Positions 9,437-17,856 of a stretch of DNA of 64,000 nt are shown here, piece by piece. The notes below the pieces were generated by a model. That model saw only the letters and a program-made list of their open reading frames with translations, was not told where the DNA came from and did not search any database. The position numbers and the translations under genes are program-made. Origin of the DNA: Bradyrhizobium sp. CCBAU 53351 (GTDB taxonomy: Bacteria; Pseudomonadota; Alphaproteobacteria; Rhizobiales; Xanthobacteraceae); NCBI RefSeq assembly GCF_015291745.1, contig NZ_CP030059.1, positions 7,219,501-7,283,500 on the forward strand. Reading direction: 5' to 3'. Each line of letters starts with the position of its first letter. The stretch's first letter is position 1.

Positions 9437-10363
9437 TTATTTGCGAACCTTGAGGGCGAAGAGACCCTGCGGCCGCAGCATCAGGATGCCGACGACGGCG
9501 AGCAGCGTGAGTACCTTGGCCATCGAACCCGACATGAAGAATTCGAGCGTCGATTGCGTCTGCGAGATCGAGAACGCGGAGGCGATGGTACCGAGCAGGC
9601 TGGCGGCGCCGCCGAACACGACGACCAGGAACGTATCGACGATGTAGAGCTGTCCCGAGGTCGGCCCGGTCGAACCGATCATGGTGAAGGCGCTGCCGGC
9701 GATGCCGGCGATGCCGCAACCGAGGCCGAAAGTATAGCGATCGACCTTCTCGGTATTGATGCCGACGGCGCCCGCCATGATACGGTTCTGCACCACGGCA
9801 CGGACCTGGCGGCCCCAGCGCGACAGGTAGAGAACGTAGGCGACAGAGATCGTGATCAGCACGGTGAGGCACATCACGAAGACGCCGTTGATCGGCACTT
9901 CGATACTGTCGCTGACGTGCAGCGAACCGAGCATCCATTGCGGCAGCTCGACGCCGACTTCTCGTGCGCCGAACACGGAGCGATAGGCCTGCTGCAGCAT
10001 CAGGCTGAGGCCCCAGGTGGCCAGCAGCGTATCGAGCGGACGCTTGTACAGATGCCGTATCAGCACCCATTCCACCAGCATGCCCAACGCACCTGACGCG
10101 ACGAAGGCCAGGATCATCGCGAGGAAGAAGTAGCCGCTGAACAGGCTCGGCAAATAGGCCTGGAAGAGATTGGACGTCATCCAGGTGACGTAGGCCCCCA
10201 GGATCATGAACTCGCCATGGGCCATGTTGATGACGCCCATCTGCCCGAAGATGATCGCAAGCCCGAGCGCCATCAGGACGTAGACCGAAAACAGGATCAG
10301 TCCTGCGAAACCCTGCATGACGAAGATCGAGCCGAGATCACCAAGCGAGTAGTCGCCGAACAT
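9437..10363 (-). CDS. urtB: Urea/short-chain amide ABC transporter, permease UrtB
   Basis: A 308-residue LivH/UrtB-type permease with about eight membrane segments. Typical motifs are GLAIIFGQMGVINMAHGEFMILGAY near the N-terminus and the cytoplasmic loop RAVVQNRIMAGAVGINTEK. The ATG at 10363 was chosen because the upstream extension runs into the strong stem-loop at 10390-10420. It follows urtA with a 132-base gap. Confidence 0.94.
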   Translation of the reverse strand: MFGDYSLGDLGSIFVMQGFAGLILFSVYVLMALGLAIIFGQMGVINMAHGEFMILGAYVTWMTSNLFQAYLPSLFSGYFFLAMILAFVASGALGMLVEWVLIRHLYKRPLDTLLATWGLSLMLQQAYRSVFGAREVGVELPQWMLGSLHVSDSIEVPINGVFVMCLTVLITISVAYVLYLSRWGRQVRAVVQNRIMAGAVGINTEKVDRYTFGLGCGIAGIAGSAFTMIGSTGPTSGQLYIVDTFLVVVFGGAASLLGTIASAFSISQTQSTLEFFMSGSMAKVLTLLAVVGILMLRPQGLFALKVRK

Positions 10364-10389
10364 CGATGTCCTCCGTCGGGGATAAGGGT

Positions 10390-10420
10390 CCCGCGTCGCG
10401 ATGCAGAGTCGCGACGCGGG
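10390..10420 (-). terminator. Strong stem-loop between urtA and urtB
   Basis: A perfect 12-base-pair stem (CCCGCGTCGCGA / TCGCGACGCGGG) with a 7-base loop. There is no T-run. In binding-protein operons such a stem usually stabilises the binding-protein mRNA and reduces read-through to the permease genes. That role is inferred. Confidence 0.7.
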
Positions 10421-10495
10421 GTCTTGCGGCGTGGACTTGCGATCCACGCCAGGGAGCGGTTTTGGCTTTTGGGAAACTGCGGCGGAGGCCGCGGC

Positions 10496-11755
10496 TTACT
10501 GATAGCCCTTCGGGAACGGATCCGGCTCGACGAGATCGGCGGTCTCGTAGATCAGCTCGAACTGACCATCGAGCTTGGCGCGGCCTACGCGGGTCTTCGA
10601 CCACAAATGATGATTCTCGTGGATGCGCACGTAGCCTTCCGGAGCCCCCTTGAACTCGACGCCCGGCGAGGCCGCCGCAATCTTGTCGACGTCGAAGGAG
10701 CCGGCCTTCTCGACCGTCAACTTCCAGAGCCACGGGCCGAGATAGGCAGCCTGGGTGACGTCTCCGATGACGGTCTTCTCGCCCCACATCTTCTTGAACG
10801 CCGGCACGAAGGCCTTGTTGTTCGGATTGTCGAGCGACTGGAAGTACTTCATGCAGGCATAGGCGCCCGCGATATTCTCGCCGCCGATGCCGTCGATTTC
10901 GTCTTCGGTCACCGAGATCGTCAGCAGCGCTTGCTTGGAAAGGTCGATGCCGGCGGCCTTGAGCTGCTTGTAGAAGGCGACGTTGGAGCCGCCGACGACG
11001 TCGGTGAAAATGACGTCCGGCTTGGTCAGCTTGATCTTGTTGATGACCGAGTTGAACTGGGTGTTGCCGAGCGGATAATATTCCTCGCCGACGACCTTAC
11101 CCTTCAGCACGTTCTCGACGTGCTTGCGCGCGATCTTGTTCGAGGTGCGGGGCCAGATGTAGTCGGAGCCGATGAAGAAGAACGATTTTGCGCCCTTCTC
11201 CTTGGCGATCCAGTTCAGGCCGGCGAGGATCTGCTGGGTCGCTTCCTGGCCGGTGTAGATGACGTTCTTGGACTGCTCGAGGCCTTCGTAGAAGGTCGGG
11301 TAGTAGAGCATGCCGTTATACTGCTCCATGACCGGGAGCACCGCCTTGCGGGAGGCCGAGGTCCAGCAACCCATGATCGCCGCGACCTTGTCGTTGACGA
11401 GCAGCTTCTTGGCCTTTTCCGCAAAGGTCGGCCAATCGCTTGCGCCGTCTTCCTGGATGAACTTGATCTTGCGCCCGAGAACGCCGCCGGCGGCGTTGAT
11501 CTGCTCGATGGCGAGCTTTTCAGCTTCGATCGAGCCCGTCTCGGAGATCGCCATGGTGCCGGTCGCCGAGTGCAGGATTCCGACCGTCACCTCGGTGTCG
11601 GTGACGGCAAGGCCCGTGGTGTTGACCGCCGAGGTCGCCGGGGCCTGGGCAAAGGACGCCCGCGGCAGCATCGTCATGGCCGGCACGGCGGCCATTCCCA
11701 TCAATAATTTGCGCCGAAGCGGCGATAACAGGCCCTTTTTTCCTTCGTCCGACAT
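10496..11755 (-). CDS. urtA: Urea/short-chain amide ABC transporter, substrate-binding protein UrtA
   Basis: A 419-residue periplasmic binding protein of the UrtA/FmdD class. The N-terminus has twin arginines (LRRKLLMG, 13-20), a hydrophobic stretch and a cleavage site near SFAQA, so export is by Tat or Sec. The body matches the family: TEVTVGILHSATGTMAISE, GCWTSASRKAVLP, GSDYIWPRTSN, GEEYYPLGNT. The ATG at 11755 (MSDEGKKG) was preferred over the ATG at 11851, which would overlap the divergent promoter region. It delivers urea or short amides to UrtBC and is the first gene of the eight-gene unit. Confidence 0.94.
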   Translation of the reverse strand: MSDEGKKGLLSPLRRKLLMGMAAVPAMTMLPRASFAQAPATSAVNTTGLAVTDTEVTVGILHSATGTMAISETGSIEAEKLAIEQINAAGGVLGRKIKFIQEDGASDWPTFAEKAKKLLVNDKVAAIMGCWTSASRKAVLPVMEQYNGMLYYPTFYEGLEQSKNVIYTGQEATQQILAGLNWIAKEKGAKSFFFIGSDYIWPRTSNKIARKHVENVLKGKVVGEEYYPLGNTQFNSVINKIKLTKPDVIFTDVVGGSNVAFYKQLKAAGIDLSKQALLTISVTEDEIDGIGGENIAGAYACMKYFQSLDNPNNKAFVPAFKKMWGEKTVIGDVTQAAYLGPWLWKLTVEKAGSFDVDKIAAASPGVEFKGAPEGYVRIHENHHLWSKTRVGRAKLDGQFELIYETADLVEPDPFPKGYQ

Positions 11756-11826
11756 GAGCACCCCACTTTTGTTCGAGAACACGCGATTGGTGCCGTGAGG
11801 ATGGCTCGGATCTGGGCGGCGGAAGC

Positions 11827-11844
11827 ATACGCAAGATCGCGTAT
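11827..11844. promoter_or_regulatory. Interrupted palindrome in the urtA/sensor intergenic region
   Basis: ATACGC-N6-GCGTAT is a perfect 6+6 inverted repeat 72 bases upstream of urtA and 82 bases upstream of the sensor gene. It is a plausible operator for the LuxR-type response regulator at 15281-16207, acting on urtA. No binding data exist here. Confidence 0.45.
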
Positions 11845-11874
11845 ATTGCACCGCAAAATGCCGACGTAGGCTTT

Positions 11875-11890
11875 TGGTACGGAAATTGCG
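11875..11890 (+). promoter_or_regulatory. Sigma-54-type (-24/-12) promoter for the sensor kinase gene
   Basis: TGGTACGGAAATTGCG matches the consensus TGGYACG-N4-TTGCW at every position but the last, with the required GG-N10-GC spacing. The predicted start site near 11901 would leave a leader of about 25 bases before the GTG at 11926. Sigma-54 control would fit nitrogen-limitation genes. Confidence 0.6.
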
Positions 11891-11925
11891 AGGGCTCCGG
11901 GTCCGTATCGGGAGTGGGGTAGAGC

Positions 11926-14900
11926 GTGGCAGGGCGGCAGCGAATAGACCGCGTCAGGCGCCAGTACAATCAGTGGGTCGCCAACCAGACGTTGGAAGAC
12001 TACGCGCTGCGCTTCACGGCCAAGAGCGCGCGCCGCTGGTCCGCCGCCAGAGTGGCCAACACCGCGCTGGGCGCGATCTCGTTCCTGGCGATGGAAGCGA
12101 TCGGCGGTACCATCACCCTGAACTATGGCGTCACCAATGCGACCGCCGCCATCCTCGTGGTCTCGACGATCATCTTCTGCTGTGGCGTGCCCATCGCCTA
12201 TTACGCCGCCAAGTGCGGCATCGACATCGACCTGCTCACGCGCGGCGCGGGCTTCGGCTACATCGGCTCGACCGTCACCTCGCTGATCTACGCGTCCTTC
12301 ACCTTCATCTTCTTTGCGATCGAAGCCGTGATCCTGGCGTCCGCGCTCGAGATGTGTTTCGGGATTCCGCGGCCAATCGGCTATCTCATCAGCGCCGTCG
12401 TCATCATCCCGCTGGTGGCTTATGGCATCACGCTGATCAGCCGCTTCCAACTATGGACGCAACCGCTGTGGATCGTGCTCCACATCATTCCGTTCGCGGC
12501 GATCGCCTGGCACAACCCGCATTCCTTCACGGAATGGCGCAAATTTGCGGGCGAGCACGGCGACCTCAACGGCCAATTCGATCTGCTGCTGTTCGGCGTT
12601 GCGGCCTCGGTGGTGTTTTCCCTGGTGGCGCAGATCGGCGAGCAGGTCGATTTCCTGCGATTTTTACCGCGCGACCGCCGCGCATCCAGGGCCTCCTGGT
12701 GGGTGGCGCTGATGAGCGCAGGGCCGGGCTGGATCGTGCTCGGCGCGCTAAAACTCCTGGCGGGTTCGTTCCTCGCCTTCTTCGCCCTCAGCCACGGGGT
12801 ACCGCCCGAGGAAGCCGCCGAGCCGGCCCACATGTATCTCGAAGCGTTCCGCTATGTGCTGTCGCAGCCCGATCTTGCGCTGGCCCTGACCGGCACGTTC
12901 GTGATCCTGTCGCAAGTCAAGATCAACGTCACCAATGCCTATGCCGGCTCGATCGCCTGGTCGAACTTCTTCTCGCGGCTGACCCACAGCCATCCCGGCC
13001 GCGTCGTCTGGCTGGTTTTCAATGTCATCGTGGCGCTGCTGTTGATGGAGATCGGCGTCTACAAGGCCCTGGAGCAGACGCTGGCTCTGTATTCGAACGT
13101 TGCGATCGCCTGGGTCGGTGCGCTGGTCGCCGATCTCGTCGTCAACAAGCCGCTTGGCTTGCGGCCGCAGCAGATCGAGTTCAAGCGGGCGCATCTCTAC
13201 GACGTCAATCCGGTCGGCGTGGGCGCCATGACGATCGCGACAATCGTCTCAATCAGCGCCTTTTACGGCCTGTTCGGGCCTAGTGCGAAGGCGCTGTCAG
13301 CCTTCATAGCGCTTGCGGCCGCCTTCATCACCGCACCGCTGATCGCCTGGGCCACAGGCGGCAAGTACTACATCGCACGCAAGCCGAAACGGAGCTGGCA
13401 GAACATCGAGGCGATCCAGTGCTGCATTTGCGAGCACGCGTTCGAGCCGGAGGATATGGCCTCCTGCCCGGCTTACGCCGGGCCGATCTGCTCCTTGTGC
13501 TGTTCGCTCGACGCCCGCTGCCACGATCTCTGCAAGCCGCACGCCCGGATCCAGGCGCAGGTGTCGGAGACGCTGGGCAAGCTGATGCCGCAGCCGATCT
13601 ACGCGCGGATCAACTCGCAGCTCGGCCAGTATATCGGCGTTTTCGTGGTCTCCGCCGGCCTCGTCGCGCTGGTGCTTGGCCTGATCTATCTGCAGACCTC
13701 GGCGAGCGTGCATGGCGAGAACATGCTGGTTTCCGACGTGCTGTGGAAGGTGTTCTTCTCGCTCAGCATCATCATCGGCGTGGTGGCCTGGCTGTTCGTG
13801 CTGGCGCAGCAGAGCCGCCGCGCGGCCGAAGCCGAGACACGGCGGCAGACCACGCTGCTGATCCAGGAGATCGACGCCCACAAGCGCACCGATGCCGAGC
13901 TCCAGCGCGCCAAGGAAGTCGCCGAATCCGCCAACCTCGCCAAGAGCCGCTATGTGGTGGGCCTGAGCCACGAGCTACGCTCGCCGCTGAATGCGATCAG
14001 CGGCTATGCGCAGCTGCTGGAGCAGGACGCGACGCTGAGCACCAAGCCGCGCGACCAGGTCCGCGTCGTCCGCCGCAGCGCCGACCACCTTTCCGGCCTG
14101 ATCGACGGCATTCTGGACATCTCCAAGATCGAGGCGGGGCGGCTGTATCTGTCGCGCGACGAGGTGCGGCTCAGCGAATTCCTCGACCAGCTCGTCGGCA
14201 TGTTCCGCCTGCAGGCCGCCGCCAAGGGCATCGACTTCGTGTTCCGGCGGCCGCCACACCTGCCGCTGGTGGTCTATGCCGACGAGAAGCGGCTGCGCCA
14301 GGTGCTGATCAACCTGCTCTCCAACGCGATCAAGTTCACCCAGACCGGCAGCGTGCAGTTCGTCGTGCATTATCGCAGCCCCGTTGCCGAGTTCGAAGTG
14401 ATCGACACTGGCCCAGGCATCCAGGGCGGCGATCTCGAGCGCATTTTCGCGCCCTTTGAGCGCGGCGCGCTCGGCGTCTCGCAGCCGCAGACCGGCACGG
14501 GACTCGGCCTGACCATCAGCCGCCTGCTGGCCGGGGTCATGGGCGGCGATATCAAGGTGACGAGCACGGTCGGCGCCGGCTCGACGTTCAAGGTCAAGAT
14601 CCTGCTGTCCGAGGTCACAAATCCGCAGCGTATCGCGCCGATTGAGGCCCCGGTCTCCGGGTATCACGGCGCGCGCAAGACCATCCTCATCACCGATGAC
14701 GATCCGGTTCACCGCGACCTCCTGCGCGAGGTGCTGACGCCGCTCGGTTTCATCCTGCTCAGTGCTCCCGACGGTCCCGGCTGCCTCGCGCTGGCGCAGC
14801 ATTGCCGGCCCGATTTGTTCCTGCTCGACATCTCGATGCCGGCCATGGACGGCTGGGCCGTGGCGGAGGCGTTGCGCACGAGCGGCCACCGCCAGGCGCG

Positions 14901-15297
14901 CATCCTGATGGTGTCGGCGAGCGCGCTGGAAGCTCACGGCACGCCGCTGGCGCAGCCCTTCCACGACGGCTACCTGATGAAGCCGATCGACATCCCCCGG
15001 CTCCTGGAGGCAATCCGCCAGCTGCTCAAGATCGAATGGCAATACGGCTCGGACGAGGTCGCGGTGTCGTTCTGGCGCCCCGAAAGCGGGTCGAGGCCGC
15101 CGGCGCGGCATATCGAGGCGCTGATCGGGCTCGGCCAGATCGGCTACGTCAGGGGTATCCAGTTGAAGCTGGACGAGATCGGCAACGAGCATCCGGAGCA
15201 TGCCGACTTCGTCGCGCAGATGCGGTCCCTGGTGGACCGCTTCGATCTCGAGCAGTACATGGCCACATTGAAGACATTGCATGCGCATGAGCATTGA
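11926..15297 (+). CDS. NCS1-type permease fused to a hybrid sensor histidine kinase/receiver
   Basis: A 1123-residue membrane sensor. Residues about 20-480 read as a twelve-segment nucleobase:cation symporter-1 type transporter (RRWSAARVANTALGA; GIDIDLLTRGAGFGYIGS). A cysteine-rich linker follows with nine Cys between 499 and 536 (CCxC, C, CxxCC, C, C). Two more membrane segments (about 565-590 and 610-630) and a coiled linker lead to the kinase: His682 in LSHELRSPLNAI, N-box NLLSNAIKF, G boxes DTGPGI and GTGLGL. The receiver has phospho-acceptor Asp968 in LLDISMP and Lys in MKP. The start is GTG after GGAGTGGGG. It diverges from urtA and overlaps the next gene, so a role as amide/urea-type receptor for that operon is inferred. 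Analogous layouts exist in CbrA-like SLC5 fusions. Confidence 0.9.
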   Translation: MAGRQRIDRVRRQYNQWVANQTLEDYALRFTAKSARRWSAARVANTALGAISFLAMEAIGGTITLNYGVTNATAAILVVSTIIFCCGVPIAYYAAKCGIDIDLLTRGAGFGYIGSTVTSLIYASFTFIFFAIEAVILASALEMCFGIPRPIGYLISAVVIIPLVAYGITLISRFQLWTQPLWIVLHIIPFAAIAWHNPHSFTEWRKFAGEHGDLNGQFDLLLFGVAASVVFSLVAQIGEQVDFLRFLPRDRRASRASWWVALMSAGPGWIVLGALKLLAGSFLAFFALSHGVPPEEAAEPAHMYLEAFRYVLSQPDLALALTGTFVILSQVKINVTNAYAGSIAWSNFFSRLTHSHPGRVVWLVFNVIVALLLMEIGVYKALEQTLALYSNVAIAWVGALVADLVVNKPLGLRPQQIEFKRAHLYDVNPVGVGAMTIATIVSISAFYGLFGPSAKALSAFIALAAAFITAPLIAWATGGKYYIARKPKRSWQNIEAIQCCICEHAFEPEDMASCPAYAGPICSLCCSLDARCHDLCKPHARIQAQVSETLGKLMPQPIYARINSQLGQYIGVFVVSAGLVALVLGLIYLQTSASVHGENMLVSDVLWKVFFSLSIIIGVVAWLFVLAQQSRRAAEAETRRQTTLLIQEIDAHKRTDAELQRAKEVAESANLAKSRYVVGLSHELRSPLNAISGYAQLLEQDATLSTKPRDQVRVVRRSADHLSGLIDGILDISKIEAGRLYLSRDEVRLSEFLDQLVGMFRLQAAAKGIDFVFRRPPHLPLVVYADEKRLRQVLINLLSNAIKFTQTGSVQFVVHYRSPVAEFEVIDTGPGIQGGDLERIFAPFERGALGVSQPQTGTGLGLTISRLLAGVMGGDIKVTSTVGAGSTFKVKILLSEVTNPQRIAPIEAPVSGYHGARKTILITDDDPVHRDLLREVLTPLGFILLSAPDGPGCLALAQHCRPDLFLLDISMPAMDGWAVAEALRTSGHRQARILMVSASALEAHGTPLAQPFHDGYLMKPIDIPRLLEAIRQLLKIEWQYGSDEVAVSFWRPESGSRPPARHIEALIGLGQIGYVRGIQLKLDEIGNEHPEHADFVAQMRSLVDRFDLEQYMATLKTLHAHEH

Positions 15298-16207
15298 ACC
15301 AAAGAAGCGCGACGTCGCGCTGGTTGTCGATGACTCTCCGGAGACGCTGCGGCTACTGACCGACGCGCTTGACGGCGCCGGCATGACGGTGATGGTGGCG
15401 CTCGATGGCGCGGCCGCGATGCGCATCGTCGACCAGATCACGCCGGATATCGTGCTGCTCGATGCCGTGATGCCCGGCATCGATGGCTTCGAGACCTGCC
15501 GCCGGCTGAAGCGCGATGCGGACCTTGCCAATGTCCCGGTCATCTTCATGACGGGCCTTGCCGAAACCGAGCACATCGTGCGCGGGCTCGAGGCCGGCGG
15601 CGTCGACTACGTGACCAAGCCGATCGTGATCGAGGAGATGCTGGCGCGTATTCGCGTCCATCTCGGCAATGCCCGGCTGACGCAGAGCGCGCGCGCCGCG
15701 CTCGACGTCTCCGGCCGCTTCCTGTTCGCAGTGAACCGCCAGGGCAATTTGCTATGGGCGACGCCGCAGGCGCAGAAGCTGATGTCCGATCATCAGGGCG
15801 CACGGGCCGACGACTTCGTCCTGTCGCCGACGCTGCTGCAATGGCTGGAGCAGGCCAAGACCAAGGGTAGTTCGAAATCCCAGGCGACCTCGTTACCAGA
15901 CAATCCGCAACTCCGGCTCTATTATATGGGCGAGACGGCGCCGAACGAGTTTCTGCTGCGGCTCTCCAGGGACTCCGGCACCGCGCTGCCGCCCGAATTC
16001 ACCAGCGAGCTCGGCCTCACCACCCGGGAGGGCGAGGTGCTGGCCTGGCTCAGCAAGGGCAAGACCAACCGCGACATCGCGCAGATCCTGGGCCTCAGCC
16101 CGCGCACGGTCGACAAGCACCTGGAGCAGATCTACGCCAAGCTCGGCGTGGAGAACCGAACGGCAGCCGCCGCGATCGCGGCGAATGCGACGCGAAGGAA
16201 TTCGTGA
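15281..16207 (+). CDS. Response regulator, receiver plus LuxR-type DNA-binding domain
   Basis: A 308-residue regulator. The receiver domain (residues 10-130) has the acidic pair Asp17/Asp18, phospho-acceptor Asp61 in LLDAVMPG, and Lys in TKP. A central 80-residue linker has no recognised motif. A LuxR/FixJ helix-turn-helix closes the protein (LTTREGEVLAWLSKGKTNRDIA, then SPRTVDKHLEQIYAKLGVENRT). It overlaps the sensor gene by 17 bases, so the two are translationally coupled; a second ATG at 15287 is an equally good start. It is the evident partner of the fused sensor and probably binds the urtA promoter region. Confidence 0.9.
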   Translation: MRMSIEPKKRDVALVVDDSPETLRLLTDALDGAGMTVMVALDGAAAMRIVDQITPDIVLLDAVMPGIDGFETCRRLKRDADLANVPVIFMTGLAETEHIVRGLEAGGVDYVTKPIVIEEMLARIRVHLGNARLTQSARAALDVSGRFLFAVNRQGNLLWATPQAQKLMSDHQGARADDFVLSPTLLQWLEQAKTKGSSKSQATSLPDNPQLRLYYMGETAPNEFLLRLSRDSGTALPPEFTSELGLTTREGEVLAWLSKGKTNRDIAQILGLSPRTVDKHLEQIYAKLGVENRTAAAAIAANATRRNS

Positions 16208-16210
16208 GCG

Positions 16211-16234
16211 GGGTGAGGACGATTGTCCTCACCC
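16211..16234. terminator. Bidirectional terminator between the response regulator and monooxygenase genes
   Basis: A perfect 10-base-pair stem (GGGTGAGGAC / GTCCTCACCC) with a GATT loop, plus an outer TTCGTG/CACGAA pair. It overlaps the ends of two convergent genes and can serve both strands. Confidence 0.7.
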
Positions 16235-17731
16235 ATACACGAACGCCTTGTCGTCCAGATCCGTCTTCGGAATCTCGTCCTTCTCGGTCCAGTAATCCTG
16301 GCTGTGCTGCCATTCCGGCTTGTCGCCACGCTTGGGCAACAGGTTCATGTTGCGCATCATGTAGCCAGGATTGAAGTTCTCGGGATCGATCCAGGGCAGG
16401 ATCGGCATGTTGTGGTCTTCGGGGCGAAGTTTCACCTCGACCTTCTTCTTGCCGTTGGCCTTCATATGACCAAGCAGCCGGCAGACGAAATCGGCAACGA
16501 GGTCGACGCGCAGCGTCCAGCTCGCGCGGAAATAGCCGAACACCCAGACCATGTTCGGTACGCCCGTGAACATCATGCCGCGATAGGTGACGGTGTCGCC
16601 GAAGGCGAGCGGCTTGCCGTCGATCTCGAAGGCGATGTCGCCGAGCGCCGCGAGATTGAAGCCCGTTGCCGTGACGATGACGTCGGCTTCCAGCAGCTTG
16701 CCCGATTTGAGCTGGATGCCGTTCTCGACGAAGCACTCGATCTCGTCGGTGACAACCGAGGCCTTGCCGCTGGCGATGCCCTTGAACAAATCGGCATCCG
16801 GCACGAATGCGATGCGCTGCCGCCACGGCCGGTAGGTCGGCGTGAAGTGCGTCTCGACGTCGTAATCGGGACCGAGCACGGCGCTGATCTGGCCGATCAG
16901 CTCCTTCTTCACCTGCTCGGGCTTGGACACGCAGAGCTTCGTGAAGGCATCCTGCTCGAACAGGATCTTGCGGCGGACGATCTCGTGGATCCAGGCCTCG
17001 TCGACCTGGAGCCGGCGCAATTCCTCGGCAATCTCGATGGCGTTGCGCCCCAAGCGGAAATAGGTCGGCGAACGCTGCAACATGGTGACATGCGCGCATT
17101 TGTCCGCAATGTTCGGCACCAGCGTCGCCGCGGTGGCGCCCGAGCCGATCACGACGACCTTCTTGTTTTCGAGATCGATATCCTCGGGCCAGGTCTGGGG
17201 ATGGACGATGCGCCCCTTGAAGCGGTCCATGCCCTTCCATTCCGGCGTGTAGCCTTCCGAATGGCGGTAATAGCCCTGGCACATCCAGAGGAAATTCGCG
17301 GTGAACGTCTTTGCTTCGCCAGTGTCGGTCGTCACCGCCTCGATGGTCCAGAGGTTCCGCTCGCTCGACCAGCTCGCGGAATTGATCTTGTGCTTGTAGC
17401 GAATGTGCTTCGCGATGTCGTTGTCCTCGATCACCTCGTTCATGTAGGTGAGGATTTCCTCGGCGGTCGCGATCGGCGGACCAACCCAGGGCTTGAAGCT
17501 GTAGCCAAACGTATGAAGATCGCTGTCCGAACGAATTCCGGGATAACGGTGCGTGGTCCAGGTTCCGCCGAACGTCGCCTGGGTTTCCAGGATCACGTAG
17601 CTGGTGCCCGGAAGCTGCTTGTCGATGTGATAGGCGCTGCCGATGCCGGAGATGCCGGCGCCGACGATCAGCACGTCGAAATGTTCAGAGGCCTGCTTGG
17701 TCGTGGCGTGGCTGCGAACGGCGACATTCAT
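16229..17731 (-). CDS. Type I Baeyer-Villiger monooxygenase, EthA-like
   Basis: A 500-residue flavoprotein that uses FAD, NADPH and O2 to insert oxygen next to a ketone, or to oxidise sulfides. The FAD site is GAGISG (24-29), the NADPH site is GSGATA (196-201), and between them the family fingerprint FxGxxxHxxxWP is exact (FKGRIVHPQTWP, 171-182). Stretches such as FGGTWTTHRYPGIRSDSDLHTFGY and HVTMLQRSPTYF are close to mycobacterial EthA. The start is uncertain: 17731 gives MNVAVRSHATT, while 17809 adds 26 residues. The substrate cannot be told from context. Confidence 0.88.
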   Translation of the reverse strand: MNVAVRSHATTKQASEHFDVLIVGAGISGIGSAYHIDKQLPGTSYVILETQATFGGTWTTHRYPGIRSDSDLHTFGYSFKPWVGPPIATAEEILTYMNEVIEDNDIAKHIRYKHKINSASWSSERNLWTIEAVTTDTGEAKTFTANFLWMCQGYYRHSEGYTPEWKGMDRFKGRIVHPQTWPEDIDLENKKVVVIGSGATAATLVPNIADKCAHVTMLQRSPTYFRLGRNAIEIAEELRRLQVDEAWIHEIVRRKILFEQDAFTKLCVSKPEQVKKELIGQISAVLGPDYDVETHFTPTYRPWRQRIAFVPDADLFKGIASGKASVVTDEIECFVENGIQLKSGKLLEADVIVTATGFNLAALGDIAFEIDGKPLAFGDTVTYRGMMFTGVPNMVWVFGYFRASWTLRVDLVADFVCRLLGHMKANGKKKVEVKLRPEDHNMPILPWIDPENFNPGYMMRNMNLLPKRGDKPEWQHSQDYWTEKDEIPKTDLDDKAFVYG

Positions 17732-17856
17732 TGTTGCTTCTATGCCTTGCTTGTTTTGGTGGCCGCCCTTGACTGGGCGACGCGTTTCCTCCGCAGCGGG
17801 CATGATCACCCGCCGCGCTTCCGCTTCAAAATGACATAGATCAAGTCGCGGTCAAA

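Noticed and set aside
11756..11870. Sigma-54 promoter for urtA on the minus strand
   Set aside because: The best candidates have 8- or 11-base spacing between GG and GC instead of 10.
13975..15576. 533-residue frame opposite the kinase domain
   Set aside because: Antisense to conserved kinase and receiver motifs.
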